From the NCBI GenBank assembly GCA_021397845.1, contig CM038049.1:113490877-113554876 (forward strand): a stretch of 64,000 bases of DNA. The letters run 5' to 3'. Below are positions 31,018 through 42,299 of this stretch, piece by piece. The stretch comes from Areca catechu. Taxonomy: Eukaryota > Streptophyta > Magnoliopsida > Arecales > Arecaceae. Each line of letters opens with the position of its first letter. Positions within the stretch are counted from its first letter, which is position 1. The position numbers and the translations under genes are program-made. The notes under the pieces were generated by a model. The model was not told the DNA's origin and searched no databases. It worked only from the letters and a program-made list of their open reading frames with translations.

Positions 31018-32200
31018 AGAGCCGACTCCTATCCTAAGAGTCGACTCATGAAAGAATACTTGTTTTTGAAGCCTGAGATCTCAAGCCGACTCGAGCCCTA
31101 AGAGCCGACTCATCTAGAGTTATGTTTTTTGGTGAACTGAGAACTCGAGCCGACTCTGTCCTGAAGAGCCGACTTTAGGTATTTCTTATTTTGAAGTGAT
31201 TGAAGGCAAAAGCCGACTCCAGTTTGAAGAGCCGACTCTTATAAAAATTTATTTTGGGCTGTCTGAGACTTCAAGCCGACTCGTGGACCTCAAGCCGACT
31301 CGAGTAGCCATTTTCTGTACTTCAACAGCTAGTTTCTAAAAGTGATTTTTGAATTCCATTTCATCTCCAACAGCTCTTTCATGAATCCCTAGGCCCTACA
31401 ACGGCCATATCTCATGGAAAACTATAAAAGGGATTGTTTTTGAGGGATTAAACAATTATTATAGCATTATTATTGATTTATTTTGAGATATTGAAGAGCC
31501 TTCAAGTCTTTCACCTATCTTCTTCAAGAGCTTTCAAGTTATGATTCAAAGCTTCACCAACTCCACTTCATCATTGAATCCACTCATTGAAGAAGAAAAG
31601 AAGCAGCTTGAAGAGCAATTAAAGAGCATTCAAAGCTTGGCTTCATCTTGATCTACATCGACAACATTTAAACAAACTCGGTTTATTGTAGTTGCTTGTT
31701 TATTTATTCTCTATCTTTGTTTTCTCTCTAAGAACAGTAAAGGGCTGTGTCTTAAGAGAGGGTTTAAGGTTTTTAGGTGAGCCTTATAAAAACCTAAGTT
31801 GGGTTCTTGGTGATCTCGGTATAAAACCAAGTGTTAGGAATTTCTTTGGTGATCCCGTTTAAAATCAAAGGGAGTTTGGATTTCTTTGGTGATCCCGATA
31901 AAACTAAAGTGTATAGGTTTGGATTGTGAGCATGGTAAAACAATTTGACTATATTTCGGTTGGGGGATATAGTGAAAATTCCAAGTGGTGCTTGCATAGT
32001 GGACGTAGAAGCCGGTTGCTCCGAACCACTCTAAATCTCTTTATGTTTGTGCTTATGCTCTTGTTGTCTTATTATTTCTACATAATTACTTCCACATTGC
32101 ATATTGCACCACAATACTAAAAGAATTTCAAAGTACACATAATTGTAAAAAGTTTTTTAAACCCAATTCACCCCCCTCTTGGGAAGCCACCTGGGCAACA
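31018..32200 (+). repeat. S2 3' LTR, second part
   Basis: Resumes with agagccgactc. Motif pairs 31021/31040 and 31085/31104 keep the 19-bp and 64-bp spacing. The hairpin array lies at about 31773-31945. Ends ctgggcaaca, followed by the CATTT duplication. Confidence 0.93.
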
Positions 32201-32205
32201 CATTT

Positions 32206-34071
32206 CCTACTATAATTAAAAATATAGTTGAATATTTGTTATCAATGTTGCATCAATTACTTTGAAAATTATTTTAAATGATTAATTAGAATCAAGTTTA
32301 GACTTATAGTCATTGGTTATGATATGACTTTTTGATGTTGAAGAATTTCATGCTACCATGATTAAACTTGTAATTATAAGACCTTTACTTGATTTTGATT
32401 AATGTATCTTAAATTACTTCATAAAAAATATTTTTAAAGTTTCATATTACTTTGAAAATTATTTTAATTGATTAATTAGAATCAAGTTTAGACTGATAAT
32501 CATTTGTTGTGATCATGAACTTTTTTATGTTGATAGATTTCATGCTCTCATGATTAAACTTGTGATTATTAGACTTTCACTTGATTTTGATTAATATAGT
32601 TTTAAAATATTTCAAGTGAAATGTTATGATTTATGTATTTTCATTTTTAGCATCTATGCTTAAGTTAGAAATGATTTGGATAAAGAATAGAACTGGTAGT
32701 TAAGGATTATATTTAAGAAGAAGGTATGCATATTGATAAATCCTTGCTCCAATAGCTAAACTTGGTACTAGATTACTTCTAACATTTGTATGGGTAATCA
32801 AAATCATTTCAAATCATATGGTTCTTATGAAATTTATTCTATTTTGTATCCATGCTTAGACTAGAAATAATTTGGAACAATTATAGAATGGTAGTTAAGG
32901 GTTACATTTAAGAAGAAGGTATGCACATTGATAAACCCTTAATCTAGTGGCTAGACTTGCTATTAAATTACTTCTAGCATCTGTATGGATATCAAATCAT
33001 TTCAAATAAATTTAAAATCATGCTAAAAAATTTTAAATGATCAATCCTTTGCATTTTGAAAATCATATTATATCTTGAAAATTTCAAATCTTTGATTTCA
33101 GACTTAATATTTATGTTCATATCTCGATTGTCTAAAATTATGATACTTGTGCTTTCATGTTTTGTTCCTCAATGAATGAATATTTTTAAGGGGGAATAAC
33201 ATTTAGGGGGAGCATCTAAAGATTTGGTGTCATTATACATATGATGCTTTGAATATTTTCTTGATATCATGCTTTACTTATATTGCTCTGATACTCCTCC
33301 TTGTTTTCAAATCTAATCTTTTAAGGGAAGTTATATTCAATTGGTATCAAGATTTATTAAGAATCTTAAAAAAGGAGAGAGAAGAGCTCCTAGTAACTGC
33401 TTCGAATTGGGTTAGTCACCATGGCCGTCCGGTCATAGGAGCTAAGTAGGGTTTAAAGACCCTCTCTTCCCATTCAATGGGATCTCTTATGACGTGTTGG
33501 GGTACCACTGTGGCCTTATCCCATGAACAAGTGAGGTGAATGGACTGTTGTCTTTCTATCAGTAATGCATATTAGAGCTAATATATATTGAATTATTTTT
33601 TGCATGTGCATATCATTTTTGTGGTATCATGTTCAATTAGTATCATATTTAATTGGTATCATGATTAATTGATTTCATGTATTGATTTTGATGATCTACT
33701 TGCTATTCTTCCACCTTCATTCTCATTTTGTATTGCCTTTCACTCTTTTTCATGATGACAAAAAGGGAGAGAAAAATGTTAAGTATGAAAAGGAAAAAGA
33801 TATGATAAACATGAAAAATTATAAGAGAAATGAAAGAAAGGGCAAAAGGGGGAGAAGAAAGCAAAATGTTATAATCTTAAGAAAAGAATTAGCAAGGGGG
33901 AGAATGTTTAAGAATTTTGAGTGATTTTTGAAAATATTTTTGAAATGATATTTTGAGGGGGAGCTTGATACTCATTGATTTTGAGCTTACATGTTTATCT
34001 TATTGTTAATCCTTTTAAGCTTACCCTGTTCATATACTTAAAGGTTTTATCATCATCAAAAAGGAAGAGAT
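32206..34071 (+). other. S1 3' internal region, decayed, with tandem duplications
   Basis: No usable ORF. 32255-32640 is a tandem duplication of a ~193-bp AT-rich unit. 32641-33030 is another of ~195 bp, and both copies of it retain a worn RT stretch (reading like ...EEG-h-D... of GYNQEEGIDFDE). 33421-33508 is the structured module. Polypurine tracts aggggg or aaaaaggg(a/g)gag lie at about 33190, 33208, 33757, 33845, 33895 and 33953. The last one, aaaaaggaagagat (34058-34071), abuts the 3' LTR. Confidence 0.75.
33421..33508 (+). other. Shared structured leader module, S1 copy
   Basis: Outer stem CATAGGAG (33434-33441) / CTCTTATG (33484-33491, one G-U), hairpin AGGGT/ACCCT (33448-33463), hairpin CCCAT/ATGGG (33469-33481). 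Unlike the C0 and G3 copies it lies near the 3' end of its element, so it may be a captured piece of another leader. Confidence 0.8.
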
Positions 34072-35403
34072 TGTTGACTCTGGTCTTGATTTTGATGATT
34101 GATAAAATACTTAAGTATATATGAGTACTAATTATATATTTAAGTATGTTTATCAGATCTTAGTACTCATCCATGTTGAATGAAGAAATCCATATTTTCA
34201 TATGAATAAAGTCCTTAAATTAATAAAAAATCAAATATATGGACTTTGAAATTGATATGGAAGAACTTGAAGAGGCTAAAAATCAATTTTGGAGAAGTTT
34301 CAGCACTTGCATAAGCAAGTGTCGACACATGAAGAAGTTCAAGTGTTGACCTCAAGGCCTGAGAATAAGAAAAATACAGAACAGTGTCAAACCATAATTT
34401 TTGCCTTGAGCTGACCTAAGTGTCGACTCAAGAGGTCGACTCATGGTGAAGTGTCGACTCAAGAGGTCGACTCATGAAGAAAGTTCAAAAAATTCAAGTG
34501 TCGACACTTTGTATAATGGCTAGTTTTTCAGAAATGCAGAATTGACTCCAACTTGCTTCAAATGGCTAGTTTTTCATTCCCAACTATCATAAACAGTCAT
34601 CTATGGATTAAAAAGCTATATAAACATCAAAAATTAAATGGGAAAGTAATCCTTTGGTGAGATCATAGAATATCCTTCAAGGATTCAAGTGTTGAGTGGT
34701 TCAAGCCTTCAAGCTTCCAAAGATAAGAGAGTTGATCCAAGTCCACAACATCAAGCTTCATTCAAAGTCTTGAACAAATTGAAGACAAGCTTCTTCAATA
34801 TCATCCAAGGGCTTCAAAGAGATATGTGCTTTATTTTAGAAAGCTTTAGTGTATTCTTTACTTTCATTCTTACATTATTGTATCAAGATTTTTGGTGAGC
34901 CTTGGGAAAACCAAAGAGGTTGTTGGTTAGCCTGTGTCAAACCAACATAGATTGTTGGTGATCCTATAAAACCAATATAGGTTTTTGGTGAGCCCGTAAA
35001 ACCATCGGAGGTTGTTGGTTAGCCTAAGTTATAAAACCAACAAGAAGTTTTGACTTGTGAGCCCGGGAAAACAAGTTGGGTTTTGATTAGTGAGCCCGGA
35101 AAACTAATCAACTGCAATCTTGGTGATTATAATGAAATATCCAAGGAGAACTTGGGGAGTGGATGTAGGTGTCTTGGAGTACACCGAATCACTATAAATT
35201 TGTTGTGTTTGTGTGGTTATTTTTTTTGTGCATTTACTTTATTAATTTTGCTGCATATTATTTTGAAGCACCAAACACTTTGGCAAAACATAAGCACGTA
35301 ATTTCAATTATCACATTCTTGTTTTATATCTATTGAAATAGTTCAAATAATTTTATAAAATTCAATTCACCCCCCTCTTGGGTTGCATCATCACTAGACA
35401 ACA
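34072..35403 (+). repeat. S1 3' LTR
   Basis: TGTTGACTCTGG...GACAACA, 1332 bp. GTCGAC motifs lie at 34321, 34422, 34435, 34453, 34466 and 34500, the TATATAAA box at 34617-34624, and the hairpin array at 34891-35111. The conserved tail cacccccctcttgggttg precedes the end. Confidence 0.92.
34891..35111 (+). repeat. S1 array of seven hairpins
   Basis: Arms: TTTGGT/ACCAAA (34891-34915), TGTTGGTT/AACCAACA (34921-34947), GTTGGT/ACCAAT (34954-34976, one G-U), TGGT/ACCA (34986-35004), TTGTTGGTT/AACCAACAA (35012-35043), ACTTGT/ACAAGT (35053-35076), TTGATTAGT/ACTAATCAA (35083-35111). Loops share (G/T)A(G/T)CC(T/C)...AA. Confidence 0.8.
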
Positions 35404-35562
35404 TAAGTACTTTGTGATGAAAGCTAATGATATCTTAACATGCTACTATTATTATGCTACAGCAAACTGGCTCTGATACCAATGAAAGTTTAAAAGGCAT
35501 AGTAGGCAAATAGACTATATTTGAAAACAATTTTAAAGTACAACATAGTGGAAGACTTGGTA
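35404..35562 (-). other. C0 leader end, PBS and LTR edge
   Basis: After S1, C0 resumes. TGGTATCAGAGCC reads on the minus strand at 35469-35481, and from 35483 TGAAAG begins the C0 5' LTR, matching the tgaaagaaaa edge of C1. The LTR is cut at 35562 by G5. Confidence 0.8.
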
Positions 35563-36906
35563 TGGTGCGGGCACCAGGATTATGTAGAGGCTTCTCAACC
35601 CTCTGTGAATTTTTGATTAAGGTTCTAAGTCTTTATTGAGTTCTGTAAAAGGCTTAAGGCATGTAAGCCTAAGTAATTTGTATTCGAGTCATGTAATTAG
35701 TATCTAATTAGTTTCAATTTTAATTTAGACTTGTTATTTGGCCAAATTAAGTTCATTTGGTCAAGTTAGGATTAATTGGTCCTGTAATTAGCCAAGCAGG
35801 TTCACAAATTCAAGTCAATTTGAAGATGGATTCACACATTCAAGCTAGTTTGAAGATGGGTCCACAAATGAGCAAACAAGTCAAGCCTAATTGAAGAAGA
35901 ATCAAGCCACTTCTCCTCCATGCCAAGTTGGATTGCCAACTCATCTTCCAAGCCATGGGGAATGCCACATCACCAATTCCACATGTCATGAGAGGTGCCA
36001 CATCACCAAGACCAAGTCAAGCACCTTGCGCAGCCAAGCTCCATGTAGAAATTCAAATTCAAACTCTAAGTTGGGCACCCACTAACCTCCCTTGATTCAT
36101 GCAAGCTACCATGCTCATTTCACTCCACAAATCAAGCTTGTAACCTCTTTCAATTTTAATTCAAACGAGGAATTGGGAGCTTATAAATATGGCCTTAACC
36201 CTCTTGTAAAGACTTGATTAATGAATGAAATTCTGAAAGTTTTTTCTTGCCCTTGTCTTATGACTTGGAACTCTGTGAGAAGTGAGCCTTTGCTATTTAG
36301 CATTAGGGGTGTGAAGCCCTAGGTATCTTCTTCCTACACAAGCCAACAACCCATCTCCCAAGCTTGGATGCCCCACTGGAAGCTCCTCCTGGATGCCCAC
36401 AAGAAGGATCTCCTCCCGACTGCCACCCTCAACTTCCCTCCTCTTCCTTGTTTATTTTCTTATTTTTCATAATTTTCTCTTGTTTTCTAACTTGGTTATA
36501 GGTTGCTCACTGGTCACTTTGGTGCCACGCACAATGGAGTCGGCCTACCTTGCCTTCAAGACCATCTGACAGAAAGAAGACAAATCTGCAGGGTCAAGGG
36601 CTTGACCTTCCAGGCTGCATCCAGAAGTGTGAGTGAACTCGGCATCGGATGCTTCAGAGTTTCGAGAGGTTTTCATTCCCTAATCTTCTGAGTAGAGTTA
36701 TTGAATTAGAGCTAAGCCCTACCAGGGTTTCTCAATCCCATGATCTTACTTTATCTCTATTTAGGGACTATTTCTGCATGCTAGAGTTTCCTGATCATTA
36801 TGTGAGTCACGAGATTTCTTCTTAGTTTGATTTTGGAAATTTTCCAAATCATTAAAACATAAAACAACAAAAAAAAAATCACTTGCATGCTTTTAGTCCC
36901 ACATCA
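35563..36906 (+). repeat. G5 5' LTR
   Basis: TGGTGCGGGCACCAGG...GTCCCACATCA, 1344 bp. The 5' edge matches the G3 LTR edge (TGGTGCGGGCACCAG on the minus strand at 16569). Confidence 0.8.
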
Positions 36907-36908
36907 TT

Positions 36909-36921
36909 TGGTATCAGAGCC
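36909..36921 (+). other. G5 primer binding site
   Basis: TGGTATCAGAGCC, two bases after the LTR. Confidence 0.92.
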
Positions 36922-37002
36922 AGTTTAGGGCTTAGTTTTCATACTTGCTTTATTATTCTTTCTAAATCCAATCCTCATCTAAGGTTCAAGCCTCCTGAGC
37001 GG

Positions 37003-37018
37003 GTGTACACAAGTACAC
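37003..37018 (+). other. G5 leader hairpin
   Basis: GTGTAC-acaa-GTACAC, about 82 nt downstream of the PBS. The homologous position in G1 (1342-1357) reads GTATAT-gcaa-ATATAC in sense, so two base pairs changed with pairing kept. Confidence 0.65.
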
Positions 37019-37922
37019 TATCATGACCCATGCGAATCATGAGCTATGGCCGGACCCCCTAGGTTGAAGGTTTGCTACTTGTTTCCTCTTACATGTTTAA
37101 TTTTTGCTTGCTGATTTCTATGTTAGGGATTGAAATCTAGGACAATTTTTCCATCAGGACCTCACTGTTTTACCCTAATTTTTGCATCAATTAATCTCTT
37201 CTTAGTCCTCTATTTACTGTATTTTTTTTGAAATTTCTCTGATCCGAAAATAGAGTGAAACCTATCTAAGAAAACAGTCCTAACAGAGTTTCTGCACACT
37301 GAACCTGCACTAGTAGTCTAAACCTAGGTCTGATTCACCAATCAATCCCTACTGTTTTCCTCTAATTTTTGCACCGATTAACCTATGATTAGTTCTCCTA
37401 ATTTTTGTTATTTTTTCCTGATTTTACAAATTCAAAAACTCAAAAAAATTCTGCATACAAAACAGACTTGCTAAGATTTATGCATGTTTTGTTTAGGCTG
37501 AAACTAAATCACATCCAAACCCCCCAAACCCAAGCCACTTTTGCTTGATCACTTAACTAGCTAAAACTCAAGTCTGCCGCATCATAAAATACCCAAAATA
37601 TAATAATAATAATTAGGTGCATCTCATTAGATTTCATATGTATGCTATCATATGCATAACTTACTCTAAGGGCGACAATATCATAAGATAAGGGAAGGAG
37701 GTCATTACCTTTCCTTAGCCCAAAAACAACCACCCTTGCATTCGAACCTAAGCCTAACTTAAAATCTAGTAGCAACCTAAAGTAGCTTAGGGACACCCAC
37801 AAGTCGGGTTTAACCATTGAAGATGGTATAGGTAAGAGCCCAACTACAGGAGGACGAGAAGGCTCGCCTATTAAGTTTCCTCCAGGCAAACATGGATGTT
37901 CTTGCTTGGACCATAACGAACA

Positions 37923-40335
37923 TGCCGGGAATTCCTTTCAATGTCATTGATAGAAAAGTGTCCTAAGAGCCAATCATTATGAGAGCCTTTTCGTAAACTT
38001 CCAACTCATGTATGACATATTTTTCATATTAATAAAGGCATTTGATTCATCATATACTACTGTGTCATGTTTTGTTGATTATAATGAACCCTATAGAGTA
38101 GGGCAATGGAATTAGGGTTATGATAAAATAACAGTGAGACCTAATTCCAATAAACCCTAACTAGAATGTTCCTAGTCATTGGACCATCGATTTGGGGATC
38201 GATGAATCCGGAAAGACTAGCTTATCCTATGTATGCTCAGTTGATGAGGGTGGTTGATCTCACCACTTGTGTAGAGATACTAATATAAGGATAAGGGTTC
38301 TCATCAGGATATGAGTACGCTGGACTGATCCACACTGGGACTATCTTATAGAAGTCTTACTACTTATCAAAAGATAGATCCCAAAGTAGAAGTTGTGCAT
38401 GTGATCTTTAGACCTGAGGTCACCATGGTTCCTTGTGCACACTAAGCCATACTTTTGTTCATACTCATTTATTCCACTGTGACATGTACAGGGTATTCTG
38501 GGTATGATGGAAGGTGTATGAAGGATGTGAGTGGACCAACAAGGAATCGATCTTTCCTAGTAAGAGAAATTGTTATCCTATGCAATATCTTCGATGAGTG
38601 ACTCAAGAAGCCTTTGATCAAAGCAAGATGAGATTAGAATTGGTTTCTAATCAGTCATCAACTGAGTCCTCATGATCGAGATGAGATTCGATATGATTAA
38701 GTGTTAGGGTTTGACATATATCCATGCCTATCACTTAATTGGGATAATGGGAGATTGAAAAATTGAATTGCATGGTAACTTACTACTGAAGGGTACTTTG
38801 ATAATTTTTACCAAATTTCTCATCTTCCGGGTAGGCATGACACATTGCTAGATATTAATTTTGTCTTGTAGATTTTCATGAACCAATTGATTTGGTTCAT
38901 GAGTCAATTCGATGTGTGATTTGAATTGGACAATTAAGTGAGCCAATTTGACCTAATTAGGTCAATCGGGTTCGATCGGATCGAATCGGCTCAAACCTAA
39001 ACCTACTGCTAGCTAGATGTGGAACTCAAAGAGTCACACACATTAGGGAGTCGGCCTAGGAACTCAATTGACATTTTATTAGGGTCAAGGGATCCTAATT
39101 GGTTAGCTAGATTGCACACTAGCATGTATAGGCTGACCTAATCTCCTAACCCAATTAAATTGGATCTAAAAGGTTGCTAAATAGACTAACCAATTTATGG
39201 GAGACCTAGATTCAGTTGAGTCTTAAGTGGGATGAATTTATCAGATTTTATCTGATATTTTTTGGATATTATATGCACCATATATGAAGAGTCCAAAAGG
39301 CATGGGACTCTTGATGCCTAAGTGATACCTCTGTATTCAAAAGGGTGCACAAGGACCAATTGACCTCCAATCTGAAAACAAATTATATGGCTGGAAAGTA
39401 AACTTAATTCCCTTTCATATGACACCCATATTGCATATACTTTGACTAGGTAAAAGGTGTCATATGGTGTGGAGAATTTGGTGCAAAGTGAAGAGTCGCG
39501 TCTCTTCACTTTGGCGCTAGTTCAAGTAAGCAGAGTCCTTCTGCTTTAAGTCCTTTTGAATCATCCATGCTTCTCATTCATAAGTCACATTCCTTGGCTT
39601 CATTTTAATCTGAAATGCCAAGTAGCAAAGGGAAAAGTCGGATAATAAATTGAAGGGACTTGAAATAGGCAGTTGGCACAAAAAGGGACATGGTGTTTCA
39701 TGATAAGACTCCTTCTTAGTGAAGGGTCTTATTTGACTATGTTTGGACAGATCAAAGGCTGATGAGAAGGCTTATCTGGTGCCTCCCCCTCTCCTATAAA
39801 TAGCCATCAGTATTTGTTCCGATGGTATCATATTTTGGTTTCTTTCTTACACTCTTACTTCTATCCACCTTGTCTCTTCCTTTCCTTGTTAGGACATAGG
39901 TCTTCCTTTAAGACAGGTCCACCATTTTAAGATAAGGGTTTAGGAAGAAAATTAGGAAGTTATAGAAAGAGAGAAGAGAGATTTTGGAGAAGGCTTAGAG
40001 TGCTCTACTAGAGGGCGAAAGTCTAAGCAAGGAAGGAGAGGCTACTGAAGGAAGAAAGTCCATCGGAAGAGTCCCAATTGATCAAGCAACCTACAAGGGA
40101 GAGGTTCCTAGGTTTGATTCCTATGTGGATCACCGTTGGAGGGCTTGCACTTGTGAGCCTCGTGGAAAGGATTGGATTTCAGTGATCCAGGTATGTTTCT
40201 TTGACTCCATTTATGTTTCATTAATTGGTATTGCATAAGGGGTTCCTAGGAATTAGGGTTTTCTAGCCAATTAGGGTTTCGTGCTTTGAATTTTTGTTTT
40301 GAAATTCACTTCCACATGCTGCATGATTCCCGACA
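37923..40335 (+). repeat. Lone copia LTR (C family)
   Basis: Terminal inverted ends TGCCGGGAAT / ATTCCCGACA, 2413 bp, TATAAATAG at 39795-39803. Size, ends and the start phrase (TGggaattc...tcc(c)aa-agccaatc) match C1 LTRs in sense orientation. Left neighbour is G5 and right neighbour T2, with no target duplication (gaaca against ccctg). No ORFs; this covers a 2.4-kb stretch without genes. Confidence 0.75.
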
Positions 40336-40341
40336 CCCTGG

Positions 40342-41085
40342 AAGAATTTCCATCAATCATCACTCACAAGTTGAACATCAATCTAAAGTGCAGCCCGATC
40401 CGGTAGAAGAAGAGGAGCTTCACCCCAGAGAGATAAAAGGCAATCAACGAAGAGGTGGAAAAGCTCCTCATAGCTAGTTTTGTTCGAGAAGTCCAGTACC
40501 CCAGCTGGCTGGCGAACTAGTCATGGTCAAGAAGGCTAGCGAGAAGTAGAGGATCTGTGTAGACTACACCGACCTCAATCGAGCCTGCCCAAAGGATAGC
40601 TTTTCCCTTCTTAAGATCGACCAGTTGGTGGATGCTACATCGAGGCACCACTTACTCACCTTCATGGATGCATTTTTTGAGTACAACTGATCCGGATGCA
40701 CCCAGAAGATGAGGAGCATACTGCCTTCATCACAGATAGAGGGACTTACTGCTACAAGATGATGCCATTCGGTTTGAAGAATACTGGAGTCACATACCAG
40801 TGCTTGGTCAATAAGGTCTTCAAAGATCAAATTATCCGTAACATGCAGGTCTACACGGATGACATGCTCATCATGAGCAGGTCAGAGTCGAACCATGTCA
40901 CGAACCTAGCAGAAGCCTTCCAAAACCTTTGTCTTCATCGAATGAAGTTGAACCCAGCCAAGTGCATCTTCGGCATCGCCATTGGAAAATTCTTAGGCTT
41001 TATGGTCACCCTAAGAGGGATTGAGGCCAACCCTGAGAAGGTCCAGGTGATCGTCAACATGGAGCACCCTACCTCAAAGAAGTAG
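40342..41085 (+). pseudogene. T2 reverse transcriptase
   Basis: ITHKLNIN..., then frameshifts and stops. The clean part from 40696 reads MHPEDEEHTAFITDRGTYCY, MMPFGLKNTGVTYQ and YTDDMLIMS. The catalytic tetrad is YTDD (Y-V/T-D-D) at about 40850-40862. It is followed by NPAKCIFGIAIGKFLGFMV and NPEKVQVI. These are standard Ty3/gypsy RT blocks. The palm and fingers are nearly complete, but the N-terminal third (40342-40690) is broken by at least six stops. Confidence 0.88.
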
Positions 41086-41199
41086 GTTCAGCACTTGATC
41101 GACCACATCGTGGCCCTAAGCCAATTCATCTCACACTCCGTTGACCATGCTTGCCCTTCTTTAAGTGCATAAGATGCATGACTTTGCCTAGACAGATGA

Positions 41200-42060
41200 G
41201 TGCCGAGAAGCCTTGAGGAGCTGAAGAGGTTCCTCGCATCGCCACCATTGCTCTCCAGGTTGGAGGACGGGGAGGAACTTCTCTTGTATCCGGCGGTCTT
41301 CACAGGGGTCATCAGTTCAGTGCTCGTTCACACGGATGGAGACAGGATCCAAAAGTCGGTGTACTATGCCAACAAGCTCCTTTAAGATGCAAAGACCAGG
41401 TACACCCGCTCTGAAATTATGCTACTCAACATCTCAGGCCATACTTCCAAGCCCACCCGATCTCAATCCTCATTGACCAGCCTCTAAGGGCCATACTCAA
41501 CCATTCAGACACATTTGGGCATCTAGCTAAATGGGTGCTAAAACTTAGTGAGTTTGATATCACCACCGCCCAAGGCCATCTCAAAAGGCACAGGTGCTGG
41601 TGACTTTCTGGTGGAATGCACCTGCATGAGCGAAGAGTTGGAAGAAGCTTCTCTAGAGCATCCCATGGAACCACCAACCAATGAGATGGCTTGGGTCCTC
41701 CATATGAACAGCTCATCCAGTATGGGAGGAAGTAGAGCTGGACTCATCCTCACCAACTCTGATGGGGTCGTAGCCAAGTGCACACTATGCTTCTTATTCA
41801 AAGCTACTAATAACCAAGCCAAGTATGAAGTACTCCTCATGGGATTAAAGGTATCCCATGATCTAGGTGTGTCAAGCCTAAGAGTCTTCACTGACTCGTA
41901 GCTAGTTGTAGGTCAAGTCTCGGGAGAGTTTGAAGCCTAAGATCCTCAGATGGTAAGATATCTAGAGCGGGTACATTCGAGCACGGCAGATTTTTAGCAT
42001 TTCAGCATCTCCCACATCCCTCGTGGAGAGAACGCCCGTGTTGATGCTCTCTCCAGGCTT
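41200..42060 (+). pseudogene. T2 RNase H region (two RNase H-like domains)
   Basis: 41200-41385: a worn first RNase H (LLSRLEDGEELLLYPAVF, VLVHTDGDRIQKSVYYANKLL). 41548-41901: an archaeal-type RNase H (SSSSMGGSRAGLILTNSDG, ATNNQAKYEVLLMGLKVSHD, SLRVFTDS, then QLVVGQVSGEFE past a TAG). The first catalytic Asp position reads N (HMNSSSS), so it would be impaired. The doubled RNase H is diagnostic of Tat-lineage elements. Confidence 0.82.
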
Positions 42061-42299
42061 GCAACTATGCTGGACTCATTGCCAGGGCATACTTACATCG
42101 AATACCTACAAGCTCCCAGTTACGAAGTGTCCGGCGAGTCCAATAGGTCACTCTTGAGCCTAGTTGGATGGATTGCAACATCATGTACATTACTGATGGT
42201 ACCCTATCCAAGAACCATGTAGAGGCCAACCTCCTCAAGAAGAAGGCCATGCACTTCATGCTGATAGACGGGAAGCTCTACTGGAGGCCCACTCCTACC

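Larger units (their letters stand above)
17915..32200 (+). mobile_element. S2: full-length Sirevirus with env-like ORF
   Basis: Target duplication CATTT (17910-17914 and 32201-32205). 5' LTR 17915-19472, PBS 19475, gag, pol, env-like ORF, multiple polypurine tracts, and a 3' LTR starting at 27182 that is interrupted by G4 and ends at 32200. Gene order PR-IN-RT-RH places it in Ty1/copia. The long coiled-coil gag, env-like ORF and multi-PPT place it in the Sirevirus group. Many stops and frameshifts: inactive. Confidence 0.92.
9250..35403 (+). mobile_element. S1: Sirevirus (Ty1/copia), deleted and interrupted
   Basis: 5' LTR pieces 9250-9922 and 16570-16691, gag fragment 16692-17763, then S2 inserted at a CATTT duplication. 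After S2 come a 3' non-coding region (32206-34071) and the 3' LTR (34072-35403). Flanks are caagt (9245-9249) and taagt (35404-35408), a target duplication with one change. Multiple polypurine tracts before the 3' LTR are a Sirevirus trait. Most of pol is gone. Confidence 0.8.
2144..35562 (-). mobile_element. C0: old Ty1/copia element, host of the nest
   Basis: Three separated pieces assemble colinearly into one minus-strand copia element of the same family as C1. They are integrase (2144-2847), protease/gag/leader (7111-9249), and leader end with PBS and LTR edge (35404-35562). T1 with G2, and S1 with G3, S2 and G4, are inserted between them. The joins match C1 colinearly: the TGACA at 2843-2847 and 7111-7115 corresponds to the ttgacatta of C1 near 49071. 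Only element pieces, not the whole span, belong to C0. Confidence 0.8.
35563..37922 (+). mobile_element. G5: gypsy 5' LTR and leader, truncated
   Basis: LTR, PBS and about 1 kb of leader. No gag survives. The leader part 37600-37830 is similar to the reverse complement of the G1 leader at about 840-1010, including the stretch ataagataagggaaggaggt at 37682-37701. It ends abruptly against a copia LTR at 37923. Confidence 0.75.

Noticed and set aside
33283..33295. Possible reverse-oriented PBS (gctctgatactcc) in S1
   Set aside because: There is no LTR edge next to it and its orientation disagrees with the module at 33421. Probably a chance match, though a small captured fragment cannot be excluded.
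37557..37889. Minus-strand ORF of 110 codons
   Set aside because: Lies in the G5 leader. The similar G1 leader segment does not keep the frame.
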